64,000 nucleotides of DNA from Poriferisodalis sp022821985 (GCF_965219595.1 NZ_OZ244781.1:3534001-3598000); one strand, 5' to 3'. Shown: positions 33,166 to 42,454, numbered from the stretch's first letter. The notes: generated by a model not told the origin, from the sequence alone. A program made the numbers and translations.

Positions 33166-34113
33166 TCAGAAGTAGATGACGTTCTCGGCCTGGGCAGCGG
33201 CAGCATCGAGGTCGTCGGTCCAGGCGCCGACCGACAGGTACTTCCAGCCATGGTCGCTCACGACGAACACGATGACGCCTTCGTCGATGCGGGCAGCCGC
33301 CTTGCGTGCTCCGGCCAGCGCCGCGCCGCCCGAGATGCCCGAGAACACCCCTTCGGCCGCCAGCATCCTCGTCGCCTCGATCGACTCCCGCGGGCGCACG
33401 ATCATCTTGCGGTCGAGCAGATCGACGCCGCCCCACTGCTCGAAGATGGGCGGCACGTACCCGTCGTCGAGGCTGCGCAGGCCCTCCACCTGCTCGCCTG
33501 CCGGAGGCTCGACCGCCCACACCTGCACTGTCGGCGAGTGCTCCTTGAGGTACCGGCCGACGCCCAGCAGCGTGCCACTGGTGCCCAACCCCGCCACGAA
33601 GTGCGTGATGCCGGGAACGTCGGCGACGATCTCAGGACCGGTGGTGCGGTAGTGCACCTCGGGATTGGCCTCGTTCCCGTACTGGTAGAGCATCGTCCAG
33701 TCGGGGTTGGCCTCGGCCAGCTCCAATGCCATCCGCACAGCGCCGTTTGAGCCCTGTTCGGCCGGGCTGGCGATGATCTCGGCGCCGAAGATCTCGAGCA
33801 TCTGCCGCCGTTCGGCCGTGACGTTGCCCGGCAGCACGATCTTGACCCGGTAGCCGCGGCGCTGCCCGAGCATGGCCAGCGCGATGCCGGTATTGCCCGA
33901 CGAGGGCTCGATGATCACCGATCCGGGCGCGAGCTGGCCTTCGGCCTCAGCGCTGTCCAGCATCGCCAGCGCAACCCGGTCTTTGACCGAGCCGGTCGGG
34001 TTGTGCCCTTCCAGCTTGGCGTACAGCTCGACCGTCGGGTTGGGGCTGAGGCGGCTGACATCGAGGGTGGGCGTGGCACCGATCAGCTCGTCGACCGAGC
34101 GATAGACGGCCAC
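33166..34113 (-). CDS. cysM: Cysteine synthase, CysM type (probably CysO-dependent)
   Basis: 315 residues. PLP lysine is Lys44 in HNPTGSVKDRVAL; EPSSGNTGIALAML is the substrate loop and VAGLGTSGTLLG binds the cofactor phosphate. The gene directly follows a MoaD/ThiS-like carrier ending in Gly-Gly, which is the arrangement of mycobacterial CysO-CysM, where O-phosphoserine is converted with sulfide from CysO thiocarboxylate. The C-terminus ENVIYF also resembles the flexible tail of that enzyme. A plain O-acetylserine sulfhydrylase is the alternative. The Mec protease gene of that pathway is not present here. Confidence 0.9.
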   Translation of the reverse strand: MAVYRSVDELIGATPTLDVSRLSPNPTVELYAKLEGHNPTGSVKDRVALAMLDSAEAEGQLAPGSVIIEPSSGNTGIALAMLGQRRGYRVKIVLPGNVTAERRQMLEIFGAEIIASPAEQGSNGAVRMALELAEANPDWTMLYQYGNEANPEVHYRTTGPEIVADVPGITHFVAGLGTSGTLLGVGRYLKEHSPTVQVWAVEPPAGEQVEGLRSLDDGYVPPIFEQWGGVDLLDRKMIVRPRESIEATRMLAAEGVFSGISGGAALAGARKAAARIDEGVIVFVVSDHGWKYLSVGAWTDDLDAAAAQAENVIYF

Positions 34114-34155
34114 GTGCCGGCTCAGCCGTAAGTGCTGGTGCGGGGCCGGACCGGC

Positions 34156-34431
34156 TCAGCCACCGGCGACGGCAGGCAGGATCGACAGCTCGTCGCCGTC
34201 GGACAGCGCAGTGTCCATCTGGGACAGGTAGCGCACGTCCTCGTCGTTGACATAGACGTTCACGAAGCGGTGCAGGCTGCCGTCTTCAGCGAGCAGATTG
34301 GGGGCGATGCCGGGGAACTCGCCGATCAGCCACGACATGGCCTCAGCCACGGTGCTGGCCTCGGCGTCAACCCGTGACTGCCCGTTGGCGTGGGGACGCA
34401 GGACGGTCGGCAAGCGGACGGTGACAGCCAT
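34156..34431 (-). CDS. cysO: Sulfur-carrier protein, CysO/MoaD/ThiS family
   Basis: 91 residues in a ubiquitin-like fold: VTVRLPTVLRPHANGQSRVD at the start, HRFVNVYVNDEDVRYL in the middle and DGDELSILPAVAGG at the end. The free C-terminal Gly-Gly would be thiocarboxylated and donate sulfur. It lies 42 bp upstream of cysM in the same direction. GGGAGC precedes the ATG. No adenylating or MoeB-like enzyme is adjacent. Confidence 0.9.
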   Translation of the reverse strand: MAVTVRLPTVLRPHANGQSRVDAEASTVAEAMSWLIGEFPGIAPNLLAEDGSLHRFVNVYVNDEDVRYLSQMDTALSDGDELSILPAVAGG

Positions 34432-34630
34432 CGGAGCTCCCGGTTCGGCGGCTAGCCATTTGCTGGCCAGGAACTTGCAAGCCGCCTCGGCGATTCCTGA
34501 CCTGTTGACTCAGGATTCTACGGGCCGCGCCAGCCGTACCCTCGGGTCGATGGAGCAGAGGCTGAGCCGATAGGCGAAGCCGTGGCCCGAGCGGCCCGTG
34601 AGCGAAGCGAACAAGAGCGGGAGGTAACAG

Positions 34631-35128
34631 GTGACGCAACGAGGAGGCTCACCTTCGCTCGCGTCGTCGAGCGACCGGACCGTCGTGGCGTCAAATCGCC
34701 GTGCGCGCCGCAACTACGAGGTGCTCGACACCTTCGAGTGCGGCATGGTCCTGCGCGGCACGGAGGTCAAGTCGCTGCGTGCCGGGGGCGCCCAGATGGG
34801 CGACGCCTATGCCCGGGTGCGCGACGACGAGATGTGGTTGATGGGCCTGCACATCGCCCCGTGGACCCATGCATCGCCCACCTTGGGCCACGAGGTCGAA
34901 CGCCCCCGCAAGCTGCTCATGCATCGTGCCGAGATCAACCGGCTGCGGGCGCGGTCTGAGCAGGACCGTCTGCAGCTCATCCCGCTCGAGATCTACTTCC
35001 GCGACGGGCGGGCCAAGCTGGAACTCGCCCTCGCCCGGGGCCGCCGGCTGTACGACAAGCGGCAGGCGATTCGCAAGCGAGAAACGGACCGCGAGGCCCG
35101 CCGGGCGCTGCGCGACCGATCTGTCTAG
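34631..35128 (+). CDS. smpB: SsrA-binding protein SmpB
   Basis: 165 residues. NRRARRNYEVLDTFECGMVL, GTEVKSLRAGGAQMGDAYARV and LYFRDGRAKLELALARGRR-like wording (IYFRDGRAKLELALARGRRL) are the SmpB core; the basic tail (YDKRQAIRKRETDREARRAL) mimics mRNA in the ribosome. It delivers tmRNA to stalled ribosomes. The GTG start follows GGGAGGT. I searched the flanks by eye for tmRNA (ssrA) and saw none. The 199 bp upstream show no other gene. Confidence 0.95.
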   Translation: MTQRGGSPSLASSSDRTVVASNRRARRNYEVLDTFECGMVLRGTEVKSLRAGGAQMGDAYARVRDDEMWLMGLHIAPWTHASPTLGHEVERPRKLLMHRAEINRLRARSEQDRLQLIPLEIYFRDGRAKLELALARGRRLYDKRQAIRKRETDREARRALRDRSV

Positions 35129-35139
35129 CTGCTGAGTTC

Positions 35140-35952
35140 TCAGGCGAAGGCAGCGGCGGCGATTCGGGCCACTTCGGCGGGCTGGTCGAAGTCGGCTTGG
35201 TGGCCAGCGTCGTCCAGCAGGTGCGTGCCGGCAACGTTCGGCAGTGCTTCGGCCCAACGCTCCAGGTATGACGCCGGGATGATTCGGTCCTTGGCGCCGT
35301 GCACCAGCGTCACGGGGTTGCGCACCCGGTGCAGTCGTTCGGCCAGTCCCCATTCGGGCAGCGGCCAGATCAGCTGCGCGGCGGCCGTGCGTGTGAGGTA
35401 GCGGTGCACGCCGTGCTCCACCACCATGTCAGCCGGCAGGTCGGCGGGGTCGTCGAAGAATGCCGCCGATGCCGCAGTGTCTTCGGTGAGCATCGCCCGC
35501 TGCACGCTCAACGTGGTGCCGAACGGGTCGGCCACCGGATCGCTGTCGTCCCAGAGGCCGAACGGTGCCACCAGCACCATCGAACCGAACGCCTCGGGCC
35601 GCACCGCCGCCAGCTCGAGCGCCAGCATTGCGCCCACGCTGGAGGCCACCAGCGGCGCACCGGCGAGCCCGGCCAGATCGACGACCTCGCTCGTCGCGAC
35701 CACCCAATCGTGCAGGGTTCGCAGCCCCTCGGGTTCGCTGGAGCCGGTGAAGCCCGGCAGGCTCGGTGCCACCACGCGATGGCCCGTTGCGGCGAGCTCC
35801 TCGAGTACTGCGTGCACGCCGGGGTTGCCGAGCATCCCGTGCAGGTAACCCACGGTCGGGCCCTCGCCCAGCTCAACGATGCCGATATGGCCGTCCCGGT
35901 ACGGCAGCGTGCCCGGTGCGAAATGGCCGGCCAGCGGTGCGCCTGCGTTCAT
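35140..35952 (-). CDS. Alpha/beta hydrolase of the aromatic-type catabolic operon
   Basis: 270 residues. VGYLHGMLGNPG carries the oxyanion-hole region, VASSVGAMLALELAAV the Ser nucleophile elbow, VHGAKDRIIP the acid, and LLDDAGHQADFD the catalytic His. Its start overlaps the stop of the luciferase-like monooxygenase gene (ATGA), so the two are translationally coupled. With a ring-hydroxylase type gene and a VOC dioxygenase upstream, a C-C bond hydrolase acting on a meta-cleavage product is a good guess, but the sequence alone does not prove it. Confidence 0.87.
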   Translation of the reverse strand: MNAGAPLAGHFAPGTLPYRDGHIGIVELGEGPTVGYLHGMLGNPGVHAVLEELAATGHRVVAPSLPGFTGSSEPEGLRTLHDWVVATSEVVDLAGLAGAPLVASSVGAMLALELAAVRPEAFGSMVLVAPFGLWDDSDPVADPFGTTLSVQRAMLTEDTAASAAFFDDPADLPADMVVEHGVHRYLTRTAAAQLIWPLPEWGLAERLHRVRNPVTLVHGAKDRIIPASYLERWAEALPNVAGTHLLDDAGHQADFDQPAEVARIAAAAFA

Positions 35953-37244
35953 TGGGCGCGGCTCCCGACAGGCGCGAGCTGGTGGTCGGTCTTCGGCCAC
36001 CAGTGGTCCTCGTAGTCGTCCTCGAACAGGCCGGCAACCTCTGGCATCACCTTGGTGGCGTACATCTCGGTGTTCATCTTCACCAGCTCGGGATCCATGT
36101 TGCCGAAGTGGCTGAACACCATCAGGTGGCCGACATTCATAGTGGTGGCCAGCTCGTGCACCTGCTCGGTGACCTGGGTGGGATCGCCCAAGATGATGTA
36201 GCCCTTCTCCACCATGTCCTCGAAGGTCAGCTTCTTCGAGCCATAGGACGCCTTCGCGGCGCCCGCCTTGGCGGCATCGGCGGCGTTGGCCTCGCGCCGG
36301 GCGGTGGCTTCGCGCGCTGCACGCTCCACCATGCCCTCGACTCCTGCACGCACTGTGTTGGGCGTCTTGTAGCCGGGCGGGTCGGCGTAGCCGGCGTAGA
36401 CGTGCAGGCAGGTGTTGAAGAAGTACTCGGCGGGCTCGCGGTACAGGTCCCAGGCCTCGGCCTCGGTGTCGGCCACGGCGATGAACTGGGCGAAGCCGCC
36501 CTGGAACGGGTTGGTTTCTTTGCCGAGTTCTTGAACCTTCTTCCAGAAGCCCTGCATGGTGCGCAGGCCGGCCTTGTAGCCGAAGTAGCTCAGGTAGCAG
36601 TACACGAGGTCTTCTGCAGCGCACCAGTCCCAGGTGTCCACCGAGCCGCCGCCGGGAATCCAGATGGGCGGGTGGGGCTGCTGCACCGGCCGGGGCCAGA
36701 CGTTGACGTAGCGCAGCTTGTTGTAGTTGCCGTTGAAGCTGAACACCTCATCAGAGGTCCAGGCCTGCCGGATGAGATCGACACCCTCGTGGTAGCGCTC
36801 GCGCAGCGTGGCGGGGTTCTGGCCATAGGCGTAGATCGTGTCCATCGGCGAGCCCACCGGGAAGCCGGCGATCATGCGCCCGCCGGTGATCCCGTCGAGC
36901 ATGGCGATCTCCTCGGCCACCCGCAACGGCGGGTTGTACAGCGCTACCGAGTCGCCCAGCACGACGATGTTGGTGTCGGGGCAGTTGCGTGACAGCGCTG
37001 CCGCGATGATGTTCGGGCTGGGCATGAGCCCGTAGCCGTTGGAGTGGTGCTCGTTGATGCCAACTGCGTCGAACCCGCACTCGGCCGCGAATTCGAGCTG
37101 GTCGAGGTACGCGTTGTAGGTCTGATGGCCGACCGTGGGGTCGTACAGCTTGGGGTCGATGTCGACCCAGACCGAGCGGTGCTGCTCGGGAAAATCCGGC
37201 GGGAGCTCCGGATAGGGCATCAGGTGGAAGAAGATCGACTTCAC
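35949..37244 (-). CDS. Luciferase-like (LLM class) flavin-dependent monooxygenase
   Basis: 431 residues in a TIM barrel. LEFAAECGFDAVGINEHHSN is the typical N-terminal block, followed by VVLGDSVALYNPPLRVAEEIAMLD, RMIAGFPVGSPMDTI and IWIPGGGSVDTWDW. It uses reduced FMN and oxygen to oxidise an organic substrate. The GTG start has an AAGGAG sequence upstream. An Ala-rich charged insert (TARREANAADAAKAGAAK) lies near residue 315. A flavin reductase must supply FMNH2, and none is beside it. It is 171 bp downstream of the HpaB-like gene. Confidence 0.9.
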   Translation of the reverse strand: MKSIFFHLMPYPELPPDFPEQHRSVWVDIDPKLYDPTVGHQTYNAYLDQLEFAAECGFDAVGINEHHSNGYGLMPSPNIIAAALSRNCPDTNIVVLGDSVALYNPPLRVAEEIAMLDGITGGRMIAGFPVGSPMDTIYAYGQNPATLRERYHEGVDLIRQAWTSDEVFSFNGNYNKLRYVNVWPRPVQQPHPPIWIPGGGSVDTWDWCAAEDLVYCYLSYFGYKAGLRTMQGFWKKVQELGKETNPFQGGFAQFIAVADTEAEAWDLYREPAEYFFNTCLHVYAGYADPPGYKTPNTVRAGVEGMVERAAREATARREANAADAAKAGAAKASYGSKKLTFEDMVEKGYIILGDPTQVTEQVHELATTMNVGHLMVFSHFGNMDPELVKMNTEMYATKVMPEVAGLFEDDYEDHWWPKTDHQLAPVGSRAQ

Positions 37245-37415
37245 GGCGTGCTCCTTGCGGCTCGCCAGAAAATCTACTCCGCGTTCGACTCTGCGTAGTG
37301 ATCGGGCGCGCCCGCTGCGGAGGCGCCAGAACCCTCTGCTCCCGCGATCCGGCAGGTCGCAACGTCGCAGAGTTTCCCGCCGCCTCCGCAGCTATGACGT
37401 CTGCGCTGCGCGTGC

Positions 37416-38981
37416 TCAGTCCCAGTCGTGGCCCACGAGAGAGACGTCGTCGGGGTTGAAGAAACCGGGAATCGTCCAGCCGTCGAGGTCATACTCGGAC
37501 ATGCACTGCTCGGCGAAACCCTCGAGCATCTCGGTGAGAGAAGGCTGACCGGGAGCAGCGACGTCGGCTGCCTGCAGATTCTCGTAGCGGATCTGCTCGT
37601 TGTTGCCGGCGTAGTTGCGCTCGTACAGCTCGTGGCGGCCGCCGAACTCGCTGCCCATCGCATCCCAGAGCAGCTTCATGATCTTCATCCGCTCCAACGC
37701 CGGCATGCCGTCCGATCCCCGCACGTAGCGCTCCAGGTAGGGCCGGATCTCGTCCGACGTGAAGTCGGCCGCATTCGAGTTCACGTAGATCAGGCCCGAG
37801 GCCACCACCTGCTCGACGATGTCCTTGATGCGGGGATAGAAGTACGGCGAGAACGTGCGGTAGGCCATGCCGTAGCTCCGTGACGGCTGCACGGCGCCGT
37901 TCTCCCACGGGTCGGGAGTGCGGCACATGGCGTCGCTGAGGCCCCACATCAGGTTGCGGATGGCAATCACCTCGCCCAGGTTGGCCTGCACGCCCCGGAA
38001 GTCCCGCGTGCCCGTCGCACGCACCGCCTTCGACAGCAAGCCAGCGATGAAGTCCAGCTTCACGCACAGGCGGGCCAGCCCGTGGAAGGTGAAACGCGGG
38101 AGAAAGCCGACCGAGTTGAGGAACCGGTTGGCCTTCGCCACGTCGCCGTAGAGGAACACGTTCTCCCACGGGATCAGCACCTCATCGAACACCAGGATCG
38201 AATCGTTCTCATCCAGCCGGCTCGACAGCGGATAGTCGAACACGCTGCCGGTGGCCGCCGCCTGCAGCTCGTAGGAGTTGCGGCAGATCAGCTTCACGCC
38301 GTCCGAGTTCATCGGCGTGGTGCAGACGATCGCGAACGCAGGGTCCTGAATGGGTATCGGGCCGTACTGGGCGATGAAGTTGTAGTGGGTCAGCGCCGAG
38401 CCGGTGGCAACCACCTTGGCGCCCGACACGACGAGGCCGTTGTCGGTCTCGCGCTCGACATGCATGCACACGTCGCGCACATGGTCCGGGCCCAGATGAC
38501 GGTCAACCGGCGGATGCACGATGGCGTGGTTCCAGTACGACACTTCCTCCTGGCTGCGCTGGTACCAGTAGACGGCGTTGTCGCGGTAGTCGCCGTAGAA
38601 CTCTGGCATCGCGCCGAGCGTCGCCAGGAACGAGGCCTTGTAGTCGGGGCTGCGGCCCATCCACCCGTAGGTCAGCCGCTGCCAGCCGACAATGGCGTCA
38701 CGTGCGCCGATCAGATCGTCCACACTGCGCGGCACCCGGAAGAACTTGTGGGTCCGCCCGCCCGAGCCGGTGTCGGTCTCGCACGTCAGCACGTCTTGCT
38801 GGGCGGGGTCGCCGAGCGCGTCGTACAGCCGGGCGATCGACCGGACGCTGTTGCGGAACGCCGGGTGAGTGGTGACGTCACGCACCTTCTCGCCATGGAA
38901 GTACACCGTGCGACCGTCTCGCAGACTCTCGATGTACTCGTCGCCGGTCATCGGCGACCATGTCTCAACCGACTCGCTCAT
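37416..38981 (-). CDS. HpaB-family FADH2-dependent aromatic hydroxylase (4-hydroxyphenylacetate 3-monooxygenase-like)
   Basis: 521 residues, the normal length. Family features are SLRDGRTVYFHGEKVRDVTTH at the start, ETDNGLVVSGAKVVATGSAL, DENDSILVFDEVLIPWENVF and the C-terminal GSEFGGRHELYERNYAGN. The enzyme class hydroxylates phenols ortho to the OH with reduced FAD from a separate reductase. No HpaC reductase is adjacent. It lies 41 bp after the VOC gene, so the order of transcription is RraA-like, VOC, HpaB-like. Substrate not readable; 4-hydroxybutyryl-CoA dehydratase relatives share the fold but have an Fe-S cluster that I do not see. Confidence 0.92.
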   Translation of the reverse strand: MSESVETWSPMTGDEYIESLRDGRTVYFHGEKVRDVTTHPAFRNSVRSIARLYDALGDPAQQDVLTCETDTGSGGRTHKFFRVPRSVDDLIGARDAIVGWQRLTYGWMGRSPDYKASFLATLGAMPEFYGDYRDNAVYWYQRSQEEVSYWNHAIVHPPVDRHLGPDHVRDVCMHVERETDNGLVVSGAKVVATGSALTHYNFIAQYGPIPIQDPAFAIVCTTPMNSDGVKLICRNSYELQAAATGSVFDYPLSSRLDENDSILVFDEVLIPWENVFLYGDVAKANRFLNSVGFLPRFTFHGLARLCVKLDFIAGLLSKAVRATGTRDFRGVQANLGEVIAIRNLMWGLSDAMCRTPDPWENGAVQPSRSYGMAYRTFSPYFYPRIKDIVEQVVASGLIYVNSNAADFTSDEIRPYLERYVRGSDGMPALERMKIMKLLWDAMGSEFGGRHELYERNYAGNNEQIRYENLQAADVAAPGQPSLTEMLEGFAEQCMSEYDLDGWTIPGFFNPDDVSLVGHDWD

Positions 38982-39022
38982 CTCATGTGCCCCCGTGCGC
39001 CTGCCCTCATCGGCCAGGCGGC

Positions 39023-39595
39023 TCAGGCTGGTGAGAAGTCGGTCTCGTAGTCGGTGTCGTCAACCAGCAGGTCTTCGGGAGGCAGCCGCTTGGCGTAGTT
39101 GAGGGCCCCGTTGATGTCGTGTTTCCAGACTTCCTCAGGCAGCTCGTACAGCACTTCCACGCCGTAGCCGTTGGGATCGTTGACGTAGACGCTGTGGGTC
39201 ATGCCGTGATCGACACGGACGTTCATCGGCACTCCTCGCTCCTCGAGGAATTGCACCTGTTCGAGCCACGACTCGCGGTCGGGATAGGTGATCGCGATGT
39301 GGTTCACCGCGCACGCGCCTTCGACCATGCTCCATTTCTCGGGTGGCGCTGGCAGCTCCGGACGCTCCACGAGTGCGATGTCGTGGTGGTTCACGTCGTC
39401 GATGACGCCGCTGTAGAAGCGCATGTTCATGGCCGGCGGCTTGCCGCCACGCGGCTCGAGCTCGCCGACTTGCTGGAAGCCCAGCAGGTCGCACCAGAAG
39501 TGATGCGATTCCTCCATGTCGCGCACGTTCAGCACTAGGTGATTCAGGCCCCGCGGCGTGACTGCGCTCGTGCGCTTCTTGATCGCTTCGCTCAT
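39023..39595 (-). CDS. VOC-family protein, probable extradiol dioxygenase
   Basis: 190 residues with two beta-alpha-beta-beta-beta modules. RGLNHLVLNVRDMEESHHFW supplies the first metal His, ACAVNHIAITYPDRESW the second, and NGYGVEVLYE the Glu. That facial triad is used by ring-cleaving dioxygenases and glyoxalases alike. Linkage to an HpaB-type hydroxylase points to cleavage of a catechol. It lies between the RraA-like and HpaB-like genes on the same strand. Confidence 0.85.
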   Translation of the reverse strand: MSEAIKKRTSAVTPRGLNHLVLNVRDMEESHHFWCDLLGFQQVGELEPRGGKPPAMNMRFYSGVIDDVNHHDIALVERPELPAPPEKWSMVEGACAVNHIAITYPDRESWLEQVQFLEERGVPMNVRVDHGMTHSVYVNDPNGYGVEVLYELPEEVWKHDINGALNYAKRLPPEDLLVDDTDYETDFSPA

Positions 39596-39699
39596 GGACT
39601 GACCGCCTTGTCGGATGTGTCGCCGGTGCCTCCAGCCGACCGCTGCTTCCTTCGCAGGAGCCTAGCCCCACCCGCATTTCGGCCTGTGGGCCGCCGAAG

Positions 39700-40425
39700 T
39701 CAGCCCTGGCGCTCGGCCAGCCACTCCTCGAACTCGGCACGACGATCCTTGGCGATGGGGAACGTGCCGATCGAGCTCTCACCGGCGGCGACCCGCTCGA
39801 TGGCCCACTCCTCTTCGAGCTCCTGGGCGTAGGAGTCGTTGGCGATCTCCTCGGCGAGCAGCGCCGGGATGACCACGGCCCCCTCGCCGTCGCCCACGAT
39901 GATGTCGCCCGGAAACACCGTGACGCCGGCGCAAGCGATGGGCACCTGGTGTTCGAGCGGCGTATGCACGCGGCCGAGGGTCGCCGCGTGGGATGACTGG
40001 TGATACACGGGCAGGCCGACATCGGCCACGGCCGGCGTGTCGCGCAGCGCGCCGTCGGTAACGAACCCGGAAGCGCCGAGGTGCTTGATGCGCATGGTGA
40101 AGATGTCGCCGATGGTGCCGGCATGCGGCTCTCCCCGGGCCTCCACGATGAGCACCTCTTCGGGCTCGATGGACTCCACGGCCCGGCGCTGCGCGTTCGG
40201 CCCCTGCAGCCGGCGTTCGAAGTCTTCGCGCTTGGGCACGAAGCGCAGCGTGTGGGCGTAGCCGACCATGCGCTGGCCCTCGTTGAGCGGTCGCAGGCCG
40301 TTGAGGAAGCTGTTCCGCATCCCCCGCCGCTGCATCTGGCCCGCAAGCGTCGCCGTGGACACCGCGTTGAACTTCATACGCATGTCGTCGGTGAGCGCCA
40401 CTGGGCGGTGTTCTGCGTCGGCCAT
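39700..40425 (-). CDS. RraA-like / HMG-CHA aldolase family protein
   Basis: 241 residues. FNAVSTATLAGQMQRRGMRN, EARGEPHAGTIGDIFTMRIK, LGASGFVTDGALRDTPAV and VFPGDIIVGDGEGAVVIP are the family blocks; the GD-rich segments bind Mg2+ and pyruvate. Members cleave 4-hydroxy-4-methyl-2-oxoglutarate-type acids at the end of protocatechuate 4,5-cleavage, or regulate RNase E. In this catabolic setting the aldolase role is more likely. Start ATG 40425 has an AAAAGGGG ribosome site. It is the first gene of the leftward cluster. Confidence 0.88.
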   Translation of the reverse strand: MADAEHRPVALTDDMRMKFNAVSTATLAGQMQRRGMRNSFLNGLRPLNEGQRMVGYAHTLRFVPKREDFERRLQGPNAQRRAVESIEPEEVLIVEARGEPHAGTIGDIFTMRIKHLGASGFVTDGALRDTPAVADVGLPVYHQSSHAATLGRVHTPLEHQVPIACAGVTVFPGDIIVGDGEGAVVIPALLAEEIANDSYAQELEEEWAIERVAAGESSIGTFPIAKDRRAEFEEWLAERQG

Positions 40426-40655
40426 GGAATCCCCTTTTGCTGAGCCCGATCGCGCTGGGCTGTTCCAGCGTTGCGACGGGCCTCGCCAATGTAGCCAAGT
40501 CCCGTTTTCCGACAGCCGGTCTCACCTGCATGCTCCCGTCGCTGCTCGCTGGTGCTTCGCTCGGTGTCTCGGCGACAAGACTGGCAAAGCGGTGGCTGCC
40601 GTCGCCCGAGCGTCGGCGGAGCCGAGGTGTATTGCTCGAACCGGAAGGAAGCGTT

Positions 40656-41963
40656 GTGGCGCCTTCGAAGACAATCGACCCCATCGAGCTGTCGAGCCGG
40701 CTCATCGACACCGGCGTGGCCGATGAGCAGGTGGTGCGGGTCAACAACGCGCTGAGCGAGATCGACGACAACGTCGCAGTAGTCGAGGCGTTCAGCAACA
40801 TGGTCGCCTTCGGCACCGACGACGGCCTGGTGTGTTTCGACGCCAGCGGCCCGTTCAGCGGCACAGCAGTGGTGGAGTCGCTGCGCGGCTGGTCCGCCGA
40901 TCGGGTCAACACGCTGCTGTACACGCACGGCCACATCGACCATGTAGGCGGCAGCGGCGCGCTGGCGGCCGATGCGTCCGAGCGCGGCCAGCCGCTGCCC
41001 CAGGTGGTGGGCCACGACAACGTGGTCCCGCGATTCGAGCGCTACAACGCCACCAACGGCTACAACCTCATCATCAACCGGCGCCAGTTCGGCATCGGGC
41101 TGCGGCAGCGCGGGGTGGGCATCGCTTTCGACGACGATCGCTTCCTGCCGTCGGATGCACTCTGGCCGAGCCGCACCTTCAGGACGCACGACTCGCTGTC
41201 GGTCGGCGGGCTCGACCTCGAGCTTCACCACGACAAGGGCGAGACCGACGACCACACGTGGGCGTGGGTGCCCTCGCACCTCGCGATCTGCCCCGGCGAC
41301 CTGGTGGCGTGGGTGTTTCCGAACGCGGGCAACCCCCAGAAGGTGCAGCGTTACCCGTTGGAGTGGGCCCGGGCGCTGCGCCACATGGACTCCCTCGAAC
41401 CCGAGCTGCTGATCCCGGCGCACGGGCCGCCGGTGCGAGGCCGCGAGCGCATCGGCACCGTGCTGCTGTCGCTGGCCGAAGCGTTGGAATCCCTGGTGAG
41501 CCAGACGATCGAGCTCATGAACGCCGGAGCATCGCTGGATGAGATCCTCCAGGGCGTTTCGCTGCCCGCCGAATGGCTGGCGCGCCCGTGGATGCGGCCG
41601 GTCTATGACGAACCCGAGTTCGTCATCCGCAACATCTGGCGCCTGTATGGCGGATGGTGGGATCTGGACCCGTCGAACCTCAAGCCCTCCCCCAGAGCCG
41701 AGCTGGCCGGTGAGCTGGTGCGCATGGGCGGCGGTGCGGTGGCGTTCGCAACACGGGCGCAGGAGCTGGTTGAGGCAGGCGACCTCAAGCTGGCCTGCCA
41801 CCTGATCGAGCTGGCCGTGGCGGCCGATCCGGCATCGACGAGCCTCCACGGCGTGCGAGCGGAAATCTACGAAACCCGGCGGACAGCGGAGCAGGGGCTC
41901 ATGTCCATCGGCATCTTCAGCGCCGCTGCCGCCGAGTCGCGCGAGATCGCCGACGACAGCTAG
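40656..41963 (+). CDS. MBL-fold hydrolase with alkylsulfatase dimerisation-like domain
   Basis: 435 residues from GTG 40656, preceded by GGAAGGA. The zinc motif is YTHGHIDHVGG; later ligands are in HHDKGETDDHTW and LIPAHGPPVRG. After the catalytic part, YDEPEFVIRNIWRLYGGWWDLDP and the helical tail match the dimerisation domain of SdsA-type alkylsulfatases; the SCP2-like third domain is missing, so it is shorter than full alkylsulfatases. It could hydrolyse sulfate esters or a thioester. It is divergent from the RraA-VOC-HpaB cluster and may share its control region. An open frame extends back to 40437 but is not protein-like. Confidence 0.85.
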   Translation: MAPSKTIDPIELSSRLIDTGVADEQVVRVNNALSEIDDNVAVVEAFSNMVAFGTDDGLVCFDASGPFSGTAVVESLRGWSADRVNTLLYTHGHIDHVGGSGALAADASERGQPLPQVVGHDNVVPRFERYNATNGYNLIINRRQFGIGLRQRGVGIAFDDDRFLPSDALWPSRTFRTHDSLSVGGLDLELHHDKGETDDHTWAWVPSHLAICPGDLVAWVFPNAGNPQKVQRYPLEWARALRHMDSLEPELLIPAHGPPVRGRERIGTVLLSLAEALESLVSQTIELMNAGASLDEILQGVSLPAEWLARPWMRPVYDEPEFVIRNIWRLYGGWWDLDPSNLKPSPRAELAGELVRMGGGAVAFATRAQELVEAGDLKLACHLIELAVAADPASTSLHGVRAEIYETRRTAEQGLMSIGIFSAAAAESREIADDS

Positions 41964-42454
41964 GTGCCATGAATCCTGAATGCGTTTCGGTTTGACTTGT
42001 GAGGGGTCGGATCGGCTGCTTGGCCGGTCGGAATGGCTGCCGAAACGCTGTCGGGGAAAAGGCGATCCCGGGATTTCCTAGCCCCTGTTCGTTGTTCGGT
42101 TCCTACGCTCCTAGTGGTCTTGCTGTGCTGAGGATGCATCGAGCCGATTCGCCGCCGATGACGGATTCAACGCCCACGCCGCCAGCTACGGGCAGCGCAA
42201 GCGAACCCACTACCCCACCTGGCGGGAAGCATGCGTGCCGGCAGGCCTTCTCGCCGAATCTAGAATCGCACGGGGCAGCAGCCGAGGCGGGAATCTGCCA
42301 GCCAATTTGGGGGATTGCGCCTCGCCGAGAGGGTGCTGGGTCTCACCGCGGCTTGCTTCGACGTTTCCGTAGGCAGCTCTCGTCGCGCGGGTAGCGTCGC
42401 TATCGCCCTGACGGCTTGTCGGGCTGAGTCCTGCGGACGGAACTGACAGCACCG
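41964..42454. other. Intergenic region, no confident gene; possible decayed coding sequence
   Basis: 491 bp. A frame from about 42120 reads protein-like for some 25 codons (RFAADDGFNAHAASYGQRKR) and then loses character, ending near 42370. It may be the tail of a decayed gene. I see no transposon end or RNA gene. Confidence 0.35.

Noticed and set aside
32321..33520. 399-codon leftward frame reaching into cysM
   Set aside because: Only the part from 33106 has a signal peptide and protein character; the rest is antisense-frame noise inside cysM.
34432..34630. Possible tmRNA (ssrA) next to smpB
   Set aside because: No tRNA-like ends or tag reading frame could be found in the flanks of smpB.
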